Shown here: positions 44,600 through 52,493 of the stretch, piece by piece
Numbering within the stretch: position 1 is the first letter of the stretch
Layout of the letters: each line of letters starts with the position of its first letter
Source of the DNA: Acidobacteriota bacterium
GTDB taxonomy: Bacteria; Acidobacteriota; Blastocatellia; UBA7656
Direction of reading: 5' to 3'
Length of the DNA: 64,000 nucleotides
Assembly (NCBI GenBank): GCA_040754075.1
Contig: JBFMDH010000009.1
Coordinates: 171,703 to 235,702 of the forward strand
Made by a program: the position numbers and the translations under genes
Notes under the pieces: generated by a model
Told to the model about the DNA's origin: nothing
Seen by the model: only the letters and a program-made list of their open reading frames with translations
Databases searched by the model: none

Positions 44600-45976
44600 T
44601 TAGCGAAACCTGAAGGTGTACGGATAGAACGCCAGCGCGTAGCCGACTGCCGTACCCACCCAGTCACGTTTCGATTTTTGCGCGTTCTGTCGCGGGAGCA
44701 TCGTCCTGCGCATCTCATCAATGACCTCTGCGCTGACTCCCGATTGTTGCAGTTCGGCGATGCCGCTATCAGACAGGTCAAAATATTTAACCCGCAAATT
44801 CCTGATCCGCTTCATGATTTCTTCGTCTTTCACCCCGGCTTTTGCCCACTTGATGACTAACTCATTGGTCAACACATTGCTGGTGCCAAAATGTTTATAA
44901 ATTTTAGCGGTTTCAAAAACCTTTAATCCCTTACGCTGGCGTTTGGCTTCGTAGTCACGAATCGCGCCTTCTAATTTCTTATAACTTTGTAAGATTCGTG
45001 AAACGCGAATCGCCGCTTCTTGAAAATCCGGCGCATTGTAATTTAACTGGCTGGCTTTGTCGTGAAGGCTGGCGGCTTTTTCAAAGTTGATTTTTGTCGA
45101 TGCCAGGTCAGGGCTTTCATTAGCCAAGCCTTCATAGGCGACGCCAAGCGCATATAACCGATAGGCTTCGTCTTCGGGATTTTTGAACGGTTTATGAGCG
45201 TTCAATTTGGCAATGGCGCTATTCCACATGCCATCCTGTAAGTAATAACTGATTTCTTTCAACTCGCCTTTCGGTAAATTGACGATTGTTGGATTAAAGA
45301 TAGGCAGAAAGCGCGTCGTAATGTTTTGCACAAGGTTATCAATCATGGACATCGCTGCAACCTGAGTGCCGGGAGGGTCGGTTTCATAATCCTGTTTGAA
45401 ATTAAAAATCATGGCATCTTCATCTAAAACGCTGCCGGTCGCAACATCCGTGAGCTGGTAATCAACGGTTGTGCGCCCTTCAATGGTGGTGACGTTATAA
45501 TTTTCCTGAACGTAACCGAAATCCTGAACCGTCTGGCTGACGCCGGTTGAATCATAAACCGTATGCGAACCGATTGCCCGATAAACCTGACGGGTTTTCA
45601 CGCCTGGGCGTGAAGTGGTAAAGAGTTGCTCGATGGCGCAGGTGAGTAAAGTTTCCGGCGAGTTGGCAACCATATCGAGTCGCCAATCATAGAGCGACAA
45701 AGTGGTCTCCAATTGCTCTTGCAAACGCTGCAAAAATCGCGGATTGACATGGTCTTTTGCCGCGATTTTGATTTGCAGGTTGGTTCCGCTGAGATAAATT
45801 TTAGGCGCATATTTCACCCCTAACCGGACGGTCATTTGACTTCTGCCAAACCCTTGCGCGAAAGCCGTCGAAGCAAAAATGAAAAGTGAAATGACGGTAA
45901 GTGAGGTAGTGAACAAAAAGTTGAAGCGAGCGCGTTTAAATTTTAATGAAGCGGTATGGTTGGTGAGGACGTTCAT
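44600..45976 (-). CDS. Secreted TPR-like protein, paralogue of the previous gene
   Basis: 458 residues with a signal peptide (about 18-40, ending AFAQG). It parallels the 43022 protein: the GRSQMTVRLGVKYAPKIYL beta-rich domain, then EAYRLYALGVAYEGLANES (TPR-like) and the C-terminal LRVKYFDLSDSGIAELQQSGVS with EVIDEMRRTM. The C-terminal motif is a short helical repeat seen in exported acidobacterial proteins, but I do not know its function. The start at 45976 is supported by GGAGGT about eight bases upstream and by the better signal peptide. An upstream ATG at 46018 is less likely. It is the first gene of a tandem pair. Confidence 0.78.
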   Translation of the reverse strand: MNVLTNHTASLKFKRARFNFLFTTSLTVISLFIFASTAFAQGFGRSQMTVRLGVKYAPKIYLSGTNLQIKIAAKDHVNPRFLQRLQEQLETTLSLYDWRLDMVANSPETLLTCAIEQLFTTSRPGVKTRQVYRAIGSHTVYDSTGVSQTVQDFGYVQENYNVTTIEGRTTVDYQLTDVATGSVLDEDAMIFNFKQDYETDPPGTQVAAMSMIDNLVQNITTRFLPIFNPTIVNLPKGELKEISYYLQDGMWNSAIAKLNAHKPFKNPEDEAYRLYALGVAYEGLANESPDLASTKINFEKAASLHDKASQLNYNAPDFQEAAIRVSRILQSYKKLEGAIRDYEAKRQRKGLKVFETAKIYKHFGTSNVLTNELVIKWAKAGVKDEEIMKRIRNLRVKYFDLSDSGIAELQQSGVSAEVIDEMRRTMLPRQNAQKSKRDWVGTAVGYALAFYPYTFRFR

Positions 45977-46064
45977 CGGTATAACCTCCAGTCCCCATCT
46001 GCCTTCTTCGTTGCCCAATTAGTAAACCATAGCCTGCCAGATATTCGCAATCGTCAGGCAAGAT

Positions 46065-46517
46065 TTACTCGACCAGTCGTTTGGTCATCAGATAACGGTC
46101 GTGGTCTTGAAAGCCGAATTGTTTATAGAGCTTTTGTGCAGCAATATTTTCGCGTTCGACTTCCAGGTGCAAAGCCTGTACGCCGTACTCGCGGCACCTT
46201 TCTTCAAGAAAACGCATGGCGGTTTTACCGATGCCTTGCCCGCGAAAATGCGCGTCAATGAACAGTTCGTCAAGGAAAGCATCGCGCCCGCGAAATTCAA
46301 AACTGAAACTGAAGGTCAATACGAGATAACCAATCGGTTTCGCGTCGTTTTCAATCAACCAGAGTTTGCCAAGCGTTTCGTCGGCGATAAATTTTTCTAA
46401 ATTCCTGCGCGTTATCGCTTCATCAAACGGATAGCCGTCAATCGCATAGAACTCGCGCATGGCTGCGAGTAGCCATTCAATATCTGTGAGCCTTGCAGAG
46501 CGGAAATCAATTGCCAT
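46065..46517 (-). CDS. GNAT family N-acetyltransferase
   Basis: A 150-residue GNAT enzyme that would transfer an acetyl group from acetyl-CoA to an amine. The acetyl-CoA pyrophosphate-binding motif A is HFRGQGIGKTAMRFLEERC (about 91-109), preceded by the strand DAFLDELFIDA. Motif B contains ALHLEVERENIAAQKLYKQFGF. The substrate is unknown. It lies just after a 3' copy of the S9 peptidase gene (46553-46644), and the start is 35 bases from that copy's stop. Originally it may have been co-transcribed with the peptidase before the toxin-antitoxin pair was inserted. Confidence 0.88.
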   Translation of the reverse strand: MAIDFRSARLTDIEWLLAAMREFYAIDGYPFDEAITRRNLEKFIADETLGKLWLIENDAKPIGYLVLTFSFSFEFRGRDAFLDELFIDAHFRGQGIGKTAMRFLEERCREYGVQALHLEVERENIAAQKLYKQFGFQDHDRYLMTKRLVE

Positions 46518-46552
46518 CAGCGTGTCAGGGTTTTCAAAATCGCCAAAGCTTT

Positions 46553-46644
46553 CATTGCCCGGCGTCGGTTTTGTCTTCGGTTTTCTTTTTCAAATCGCCT
46601 TTCAAGTGGTCGTCGTACCATTTTGTAATGCGCGCGTGATAATC
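46553..46644 (-). pseudogene. Duplicated 3' end of the S9 peptidase gene
   Basis: Encodes YHARITKWYDDHLKGD followed by the Lys/Glu/Asp-rich tail and a TGA, matching the last 30 or so residues of the peptidase at 47506-49806. Bases 46556-46644 match 47513-47601 with one mismatch. No upstream part of the gene is present here, so this is a fragment. Confidence 0.85.
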
Positions 46645-46649
46645 GCGCA

Positions 46650-47162
46650 TCAATCAAGCAAATTTGCCTGAATATCGGCGAGTTTTAGGAACAAATGCAA
46701 CTCATCCATCGGCGACGGCTCAAAACCGAAACGCGCATAAAACTTTTTTACCGATTCATCTTTTGCGTGAACCAGAACGGCTCTGAGTCCGGCGATCTCT
46801 GCCGCTTGCAGCGTTCTCAGTAACGCATCTTTTAAAAGTCCTTCTCCCAACCGCTTGCCGCGTTCGCTTAAATCAACTGCCAACCGCGCCAGCAAAATGA
46901 TCGGAATCGGATATTTGCCCAAACCTGCTTTTACTTTTTCGGGCGCTTCTTCGTAAGCGACCGAGCCGTAAACCAGCGTGTAGTAACCAACAATCTGGTT
47001 GCCTCTGGTGGCAACATAGGTTCGCGCCGCGCGCTTCTTTTGATTTTGCAGCGCGTAGCGTTTCAGATATTCATTAAGTTCCGCAACTCCACAATCGAAA
47101 GCGGCGCGGTCGTGTTTTTTATCAAGCAGGACAGGAGGATTTAACTTTTCTTCATTGCTCAT
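46650..47162 (-). CDS. GNAT toxin of a DUF1778-GNAT toxin-antitoxin system (TacT-like)
   Basis: 170 residues. The family-typical start LDKKHDRAAFDCGVAELNEYLKRYA (about 13-37) is followed by the GNAT core: IILLARLAVDLSERGKRLGEGLLKDAL, which includes the acetyl-CoA-binding RGKRLGEGLL, then AVLVHAKDESVKKFYARFGFEPS. TacT toxins acetylate the amino group of charged tRNAs and so stop translation. Whether this homologue does so is inferred from family and partner. The start ATG at 47162 overlaps the antitoxin stop by 11 bases. A GTG at 47171 is an alternative. Confidence 0.9.
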   Translation of the reverse strand: MSNEEKLNPPVLLDKKHDRAAFDCGVAELNEYLKRYALQNQKKRAARTYVATRGNQIVGYYTLVYGSVAYEEAPEKVKAGLGKYPIPIILLARLAVDLSERGKRLGEGLLKDALLRTLQAAEIAGLRAVLVHAKDESVKKFYARFGFEPSPMDELHLFLKLADIQANLLD

Positions 47163-47436
47163 CGAAAGCACTCGGTGAGGTTAATAACTTTTTAAGCGCC
47201 GGAATTTTTCGCGGCGGCGCATCCAAGGCTTCACAAAATTTTTTCCATTGCTTTTTTGATAAAGTGAAATCGGCTTGCTCGGCTAAAACCTGACTGGCGG
47301 CTTTCGCGGCGTTTTCTAAAACGAAATCATTCACGGAAATTTTTTTGAGACGCGCCGCTTTCGCAATCCGTTCTTTCTGTCGCATTGAAGTTTTGATAAT
47401 CAACCGCGTTTCTTTAAGGTTTTGCTTAGCTTCCAT
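47152..47436 (-). CDS. DUF1778 antitoxin (TacA-like)
   Basis: 94 residues. The N-terminal half is a ribbon-helix-helix DNA-binding region (TRLIIKTSMRQKERIAKAARLKKISVNDFVLENA), and the C-terminal half (SKKQWKKFCEALDAPPRKIPALKKLL) matches the DUF1778 toxin-neutralising tail. TacA-type antitoxins bind and block the GNAT toxin and repress their own operon. The start at 47436 is preferred over one 51 bases upstream; GGAG lies about nine bases before it. It precedes and overlaps the toxin gene, the standard order. Confidence 0.9.
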   Translation of the reverse strand: MEAKQNLKETRLIIKTSMRQKERIAKAARLKKISVNDFVLENAAKAASQVLAEQADFTLSKKQWKKFCEALDAPPRKIPALKKLLTSPSAFDEQ

Positions 47437-47505
47437 AAACTTCGCTCCGTTCGTCGGTGAATCAAATTTGCTGCGGTGATTATACACCCAACTCGGTAAT
47501 TCACT

Positions 47506-49806
47506 CTATTGCTGCCCGGCGTCGGTTTTGTCTTCGGTTTTCTTTTTCAAATCGCCTTTCAAATGGTCGTCGTACCATTTTGTAATGCGCGCGTGATAAT
47601 CTTTCACTTCGTCAATCGTCGTCGTCGGCATGCCGTGACCGCCGTTGGTGTAACTCACCCACTCGACGGCTTTGCCTAAACGCCTAAGCGCGTAATACAT
47701 CTCCATCGCCTGTCGCGCCGGGACATTGTGGTCTTGTTCGCCGGTCATGAGCAGAAGCGGCGTTTTGATTCTATCGGCAAACATCACCGCCGAATGTTGA
47801 ATGTATTTCTGGGGTTGTTGCCAGAGCGTCGCCCCGATGCGGTCTTGACTCTTTTCCGGCGCGTGGGTATTGCGGTCGCCAAGTCGCGGGCTATCCGTAT
47901 AGAAGCTAATCATATTTACTTTGCCGGATATGTTAATCGCCGCTTTGAAACGATTGGTCTGGGTAATCAACAGGTTGGTCGCATAGCCGCCGTAACTTGT
48001 GCCCTGGACGCCCAAACGTTCAGGGTCGGCAATGCCCATTTCGATTAATTTATTGGCAGCCGCCGTGACCCCTTTCGCCCAGGCTTCGCCGGGAAAGCCC
48101 TGCTCTAAATTCACCGACGGTTGCACCACCGCATAACCATTGTTGGTCAAAATGTTGATGGTCGAATTGAATGTGTCATCGAAAAATTGTTCGTAGATAT
48201 TGAACACCGTCGGATATTTTTTGCCCGGTTCATAATCTACAGGCAAATAGACGACGCCGTAACTCTTCGTGCCATCGGCATCAAGGTAAGAAAAGAGTTG
48301 GGTCTTGCTCAATCGCTTATTACTGAGTTGTGGATTGACATCGGTTAAGCGGCGAAGGTTTCTGCAATCGCCATCTGCGACAAAAATATCTGCCGGACGA
48401 TTGCCTTCGGCGATATTAAACGCCGTTGCGCTGCCATTTTTCGCCAAACGAAATCCCGCATACATTCGCCCGTCTTTGATTAGCTCGCTCATCTGTTTGG
48501 CGCGGGTGTTGTAACGCATAAAACCGCGCTCCCAGCGGGTGCGTGAAGCGTAGCTCAAATAAATATTTTCGCCGTCCGCGCTCCAATCGCTCACCTGATA
48601 ACGCGGCGCTTCTTTGTCTTCTTCATTCTGCTTCAAAAAATTTTCTTTCGCGCCGGTCGTCGTATCAATCAACCACAAGCCCTCTTTATTTGAAGCAACC
48701 AGCGCCTCGCCTCTGGCGCTTAACCGAACCGCATTGAAAGTCTCTTTCCCGGACTTGGCTTTGTCGTCAGTTTTGCTTTCATCTTTTTTATCGGCATCGT
48801 CTTTAGTGTCGCTCTTCTCATCTTTCTTGCCGGTGAGTTGTCGCGCCTCTTTGTCATCAATCTTCGCAATAAAGATGTTGCCGTCTTTCGTATAAGCATA
48901 ACTTCGCGTGTCGCGCGACCAGATGATATTCAATCCTTTGGTCGATTTGATGAGCGTGCGCGCCGCGCCGCCCTGTGCGGAAATCAGTTGCACTTGATTA
49001 TCGACTCCGCCGATGGTGTCGTAGTCGGTCTTTTTGGTGATGTCTTCAGAGTAAGTGATGAATGTTGAGTCTTCGGAAAAATCGAAAGCGTTGATTCTGG
49101 ATTCGGCGACCACTTCACGCACTTGATTGCTTTTGACATCGCAGATGGCAAGTGAACGCAGGTTCGCCATACGCCGCAACTCTTCCCATGCCAGAAATGG
49201 GTCTTTGCTCGAAAGCGTCACGATGGGCGCAGCGGTCAATGATTTGAAGCGGTCGCTGGCGCGTTTTTTCCAATCGGCGCTACGCAACGAAAGCAGCAGT
49301 TGTGAGCTGTCGGCAGACCATTCGAGTTCGGTGTTCTCAGCTACGAGTTTATTGGGCGGCAATGTGATGCTGTTGAGTTTACCGGTGGCGCGTTCCCAGA
49401 CGACCGGCTTGAATAGTTCACCTTCGAGCAGGAGCATCGCTAAACGTGAAGCATCAGGCGACCAACGCAAAGCGCGAACCTGACGACGAGTCGGAAAAAG
49501 TTTTTGAGTTTTTCCAGTTTGGGTTTCAATGAGCAGAATATCCGCAAGCGCCGGCGCAATGTAAGTCGGGTCACCGAAGCGATGATTATCAATACCGATG
49601 CGGTCGCGGAGCGTCGATGCCGTTGCCACAATCCATTTTCCATCTTCGCTGAAATCGGCGACATTGATGTTGGTCACATCAAGCAGGTCGTCAACCGTAA
49701 ACCGGGAACTTTGCGCCTGAATAAACGGTTGGGTTGCGAAAACAGAGATTGACACAAGAAAGATGGTAAACATCAAACTGATACTCAAGATTTTTTGATA
49801 CTTCAT
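47506..49806 (-). CDS. Exported S9 family peptidase
   Basis: 766 residues with a signal peptide (about 8-31, ending FIQAQ). The beta-propeller part carries LRWSPDASRLAML and FDFSEDSTFITYS-type repeats (about 60-480) with a charged Lys/Asp insertion (about 330-355). The hydrolase domain has S604 in GTSYGGYA, D692 in GEQDHNVP and H724 in GGHGMP. It cleaves peptides, probably in the periplasm. The last 30 codons are duplicated at 46553-46644, so the present 3' end may be a repaired or copied one. It is distinct from the S9 peptidase at 13176, with a different active-site context (GTSYGG against GWSAGG). Confidence 0.94.
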   Translation of the reverse strand: MKYQKILSISLMFTIFLVSISVFATQPFIQAQSSRFTVDDLLDVTNINVADFSEDGKWIVATASTLRDRIGIDNHRFGDPTYIAPALADILLIETQTGKTQKLFPTRRQVRALRWSPDASRLAMLLLEGELFKPVVWERATGKLNSITLPPNKLVAENTELEWSADSSQLLLSLRSADWKKRASDRFKSLTAAPIVTLSSKDPFLAWEELRRMANLRSLAICDVKSNQVREVVAESRINAFDFSEDSTFITYSEDITKKTDYDTIGGVDNQVQLISAQGGAARTLIKSTKGLNIIWSRDTRSYAYTKDGNIFIAKIDDKEARQLTGKKDEKSDTKDDADKKDESKTDDKAKSGKETFNAVRLSARGEALVASNKEGLWLIDTTTGAKENFLKQNEEDKEAPRYQVSDWSADGENIYLSYASRTRWERGFMRYNTRAKQMSELIKDGRMYAGFRLAKNGSATAFNIAEGNRPADIFVADGDCRNLRRLTDVNPQLSNKRLSKTQLFSYLDADGTKSYGVVYLPVDYEPGKKYPTVFNIYEQFFDDTFNSTINILTNNGYAVVQPSVNLEQGFPGEAWAKGVTAAANKLIEMGIADPERLGVQGTSYGGYATNLLITQTNRFKAAINISGKVNMISFYTDSPRLGDRNTHAPEKSQDRIGATLWQQPQKYIQHSAVMFADRIKTPLLLMTGEQDHNVPARQAMEMYYALRRLGKAVEWVSYTNGGHGMPTTTIDEVKDYHARITKWYDDHLKGDLKKKTEDKTDAGQQ

Positions 49807-50118
49807 GGTTTGCCTCGCTTCCTGGAATTCTCCACTGAACGGTTAAAATTTTGTCGCTAGTCTAAAGGTCTAAACCAGTCGCGTCAAATTAATGAACGAA
49901 TCAACAATTGCATTAAACAGCCGGTAAAAGTTGTATTTTGTGCGTACAGAAATGAATTGTCCCGATACGATTTAATTGTGTTTCAGGCGATGCTAATCAA
50001 CCAACCTGCCTTAACTCTTGTTTTTTTATTGTCTAATCGCGGGCATACAGCTTGCACCTGACTATTAGACATCGAATGGTATGAGTAGGTTGAATCATAT
50101 CATTTTATTGGAGGAATC
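49807..50118. other. Divergent intergenic region with a short palindrome
   Basis: 312 bases between divergent genes. TGTCTAAT (50030-50037) and ATTAGACA (50064-50071) form an inverted repeat with a 26-base gap, about 50 bases before the M23 gene. It could be an operator or a weak hairpin. No confident promoter is named. Confidence 0.4.
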
Positions 50119-50823
50119 ATGCGTTTTGTGCAGGTTATAAAGCGCGTTTTATTAATCACATTATTTATCATCGGGTTGATTTTTGCTATCTGGCTGGCAT
50201 TCATTGCCCGACCCTCATCTGAATTCATCGGTCGCGCCACGGCTGCGCCGGCAAATGGTCAGGCATCAAAGCCTGTAAAAGCAATGTTGGTCGGCGCTGC
50301 GGAAGAAAAGCCTGCCAATGTTGAAACCGTTTCTGCCGCGCCAACCCTTCCTTCGCCGCCAGCGGTCGTCAAGCCTGCGGTGATTGGTGGCGCGAATTCA
50401 ACGAAGTTGACGATTCCGGTTCAAGGAATAACGCCGGACAAATTGACGGACACGTTCGATGCGGCGCGTTCAGAAGGTCGCACCCATCAGGCGCTTGATA
50501 TTATGGCACCCAGAGGCACACCTGTGATTGCCGCTGCTGGAGGCGTAATTAAACGCATTTTTTACAGCGAACGCGGCGGTCATACGCTTTATCAACTGGG
50601 CATAGATGGCAAGACAGTTTTCTATTACGCGCATCTCGATAGTTATGCAAAAAGCATTGCCCAAGGCAGCGAAGTTAAACAGGGCGAGGTACTGGCTTAT
50701 GTCGGGGATACAGGCAATGCGGGAGCCGGAAATTATCATCTGCATTTTGCAATGTGGATGGTGACCGACCCCAAACGCCTATGGAGTGGCGAAAACATCA
50801 ACCCCTATCCTTTACTGCGTTAG
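50119..50823 (+). CDS. M23 family metallopeptidase (LytM-like)
   Basis: 234 residues with an N-terminal membrane anchor (about 8-28; VLLITLFIIGLIFAIWLAFI) and an Ala/Pro-rich linker. The LytM domain carries the zinc sites: HQALDIMAPRGTPV (His and Asp, about 126-139) and YHLHF (about 214-218). It hydrolyses peptide bridges of peptidoglycan, acting in the periplasm while tethered to the inner membrane. GGAGGAATC supports the start. The L,D-transpeptidase lipoprotein gene starts 23 bases after its stop, so both probably form a cell-wall operon. Confidence 0.92.
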   Translation: MRFVQVIKRVLLITLFIIGLIFAIWLAFIARPSSEFIGRATAAPANGQASKPVKAMLVGAAEEKPANVETVSAAPTLPSPPAVVKPAVIGGANSTKLTIPVQGITPDKLTDTFDAARSEGRTHQALDIMAPRGTPVIAAAGGVIKRIFYSERGGHTLYQLGIDGKTVFYYAHLDSYAKSIAQGSEVKQGEVLAYVGDTGNAGAGNYHLHFAMWMVTDPKRLWSGENINPYPLLR

Positions 50824-50846
50824 TTTTTCGTAGGAGAGATTGCTCA

Positions 50847-52247
50847 ATGAATAAACGGAATAAACAATGGTTTGTGGTGCCGCTAACGGCGATTGTCCTG
50901 ACAGTAGGGTGTACACCGCTGAATACGCTGAATACCAACAGTTCGCCGCCACCCGCCAATCAAAACGCCAACGCGACGCCGTCTTTGCAGACGAACGCCG
51001 GTTCCGTGACCATGTTTACTTTGCCCATGCTGCGCGCATTTTTTGATAACCGGAATTTTACAGCAGAACTCAGCAATCGTTTGGGTTTGAGCGTTGACCA
51101 GATCAGTCAATTGCAAAAGCTGGCACGCGATTCGCGAAATTTAAATGCCGAAGAAGAAGCGGGCGACTCTACATATGCTGCGCGTCAAGAGGCGAGAGAA
51201 AAGATTGCCGCGATTATCGGAGAACAGAAGACCGCGCAGCTTGCGGTTATCGTTGATGAATACTGGCATGGCAAACCGACTGCGGCGAACGGCGCAACCA
51301 ATGCTGATGGCACAACCGACAGTGCATCCTGGAACATCATCCCAACCGATACGCGCATTGTGGTCAATGCGCCTGCCTATCGTATGGATATTTTTGAAAA
51401 CGGACAGTTGGTGAAATCCTTCAAAGTTGGCGTCGGCTACCCTGAATTTCCTTTGCCGACGGGGTTGCGGCAGGCACAGGCGATTATCTTTAATCCGAGT
51501 TGGGTGCCGCCTGATGAACCCTGGGTTGAATCATCGACCAGGGTGAGACCCGGCGAGAAGGTCGAAGCCGGAGATAAATTGAACCCTTTAGGCATTGCCA
51601 AAATTCCGATTGGCTTACCGTCATTGATTCATGGCGGCAAAGCCGCCGCTAAAATCGGCGGCTTTGCTTCGCATGGCTGTATAGGTTTAACTGATGCGCA
51701 GATGCGTGAATTTATTCAGGAAATCGCCAGAATCAGTAACACGAATATAACCGCGCAAGACATTGCCGAATACGGTAAGCGGCGCACCCAAACCCAGGAG
51801 GTGAAACTCACGGTGCCGGTTCCCGTTGAACTGCGTTATGAAACCATTTTGGTTGAAAACGGGAACTTGCATATTTACCGCGACATTTATGATATGGATA
51901 CCAACACCGAAGCGAATTTGCGAATGGTGCTCGGCAAGTATGGGGTGACGGTTGAAGATTTAAGCGAAGCAGAGCAGACACAAATATTAAAGGCATTGAA
52001 AGACATGTCCCGCGATGCATCGGGAAAACTCGATAACGATAAACGCGGCGTGAATGCTTCGCAAAGCAATGCCAATCGAAAAACGGATAAACCAAAAGCC
52101 AAAAGCGCCAAAGTGACGCGCACCGTTAAAGGCGCAAAAGAGGTGGTCATCGATATTGCCGCGCTTGTCGGCAAAGGCTACCCCGAACCCATCGCTTCGG
52201 TTGGTCGCAAGATCAAATCAAGCAAATCTCTAACGTCGCGAAAGTAA
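50847..52247 (+). CDS. L,D-transpeptidase (YkuD) lipoprotein
   Basis: 466 residues. The N-terminal lipobox is TVGC (about 20-23), so it is a lipoprotein. Residues about 50-130 hold a helical region with an N-terminal QLQKLARDSRNL segment. The YkuD domain (about 175-330) includes FKVGVGYPEFPLPTG, SLIHGG and SHGCIGL with the catalytic Cys. The C-terminal part is basic (KRGVNASQSNANRKTDKPKAK). It forms 3-3 cross-links or attaches proteins to peptidoglycan in the periplasm. The start at 50847 has TAGGAGAGA upstream and opens the signal sequence. It follows the M23 gene closely. Confidence 0.92.
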   Translation: MNKRNKQWFVVPLTAIVLTVGCTPLNTLNTNSSPPPANQNANATPSLQTNAGSVTMFTLPMLRAFFDNRNFTAELSNRLGLSVDQISQLQKLARDSRNLNAEEEAGDSTYAARQEAREKIAAIIGEQKTAQLAVIVDEYWHGKPTAANGATNADGTTDSASWNIIPTDTRIVVNAPAYRMDIFENGQLVKSFKVGVGYPEFPLPTGLRQAQAIIFNPSWVPPDEPWVESSTRVRPGEKVEAGDKLNPLGIAKIPIGLPSLIHGGKAAAKIGGFASHGCIGLTDAQMREFIQEIARISNTNITAQDIAEYGKRRTQTQEVKLTVPVPVELRYETILVENGNLHIYRDIYDMDTNTEANLRMVLGKYGVTVEDLSEAEQTQILKALKDMSRDASGKLDNDKRGVNASQSNANRKTDKPKAKSAKVTRTVKGAKEVVIDIAALVGKGYPEPIASVGRKIKSSKSLTSRK

Positions 52248-52310
52248 CAAATAGAAAAACCACAGAGACCAGAGAAGGCAGAAAGGGAGAAGGGAAGGAT
52301 GGGTGTTTTC

Positions 52311-52342
52311 ATCTCTTCATCTCTTCACTTCTTCACCTCTTC
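52311..52342. repeat. Four tandem eight-base units (ATCTCTTC/ACCTCTTC)
   Basis: Units ATCTCTTC, ATCTCTTC, ACTTCTTC and ACCTCTTC follow one another. The same unit family builds the hairpin at 37901-37980. Here a purine-rich stretch (52270-52300) lies upstream but pairs poorly. The rest of the 246-base gap shows no gene. Confidence 0.6.
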
Positions 52343-52493
52343 ATTTTTACCTCTGTATCCCGGTGTTCCGGTGGAGGTCTTTGCTTATTGCCATTGCGAC
52401 CTTGATTTTTTCTCGTCACTTTCTGCCTGCTCCTGTTATATTACCGACCGTTTCGATTATTGATTTCCGTTTCAATGAAAGGATGAACCGCCG

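Larger units (their letters stand above)
46556..47601. mobile_element. Probable insertion bearing a toxin-antitoxin pair, flanked by 89-base direct repeats
   Basis: 89-base direct repeats (46556-46644 and 47513-47601; one mismatch) bracket about 870 bases containing only the GNAT toxin and DUF1778 antitoxin genes. The repeats are the 3' end of the flanking peptidase gene. This fits insertion by recombination that recreated the gene end, but no integrase or transposase is encoded between them. A simple tandem duplication with later gene gain is the alternative. Confidence 0.55.
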
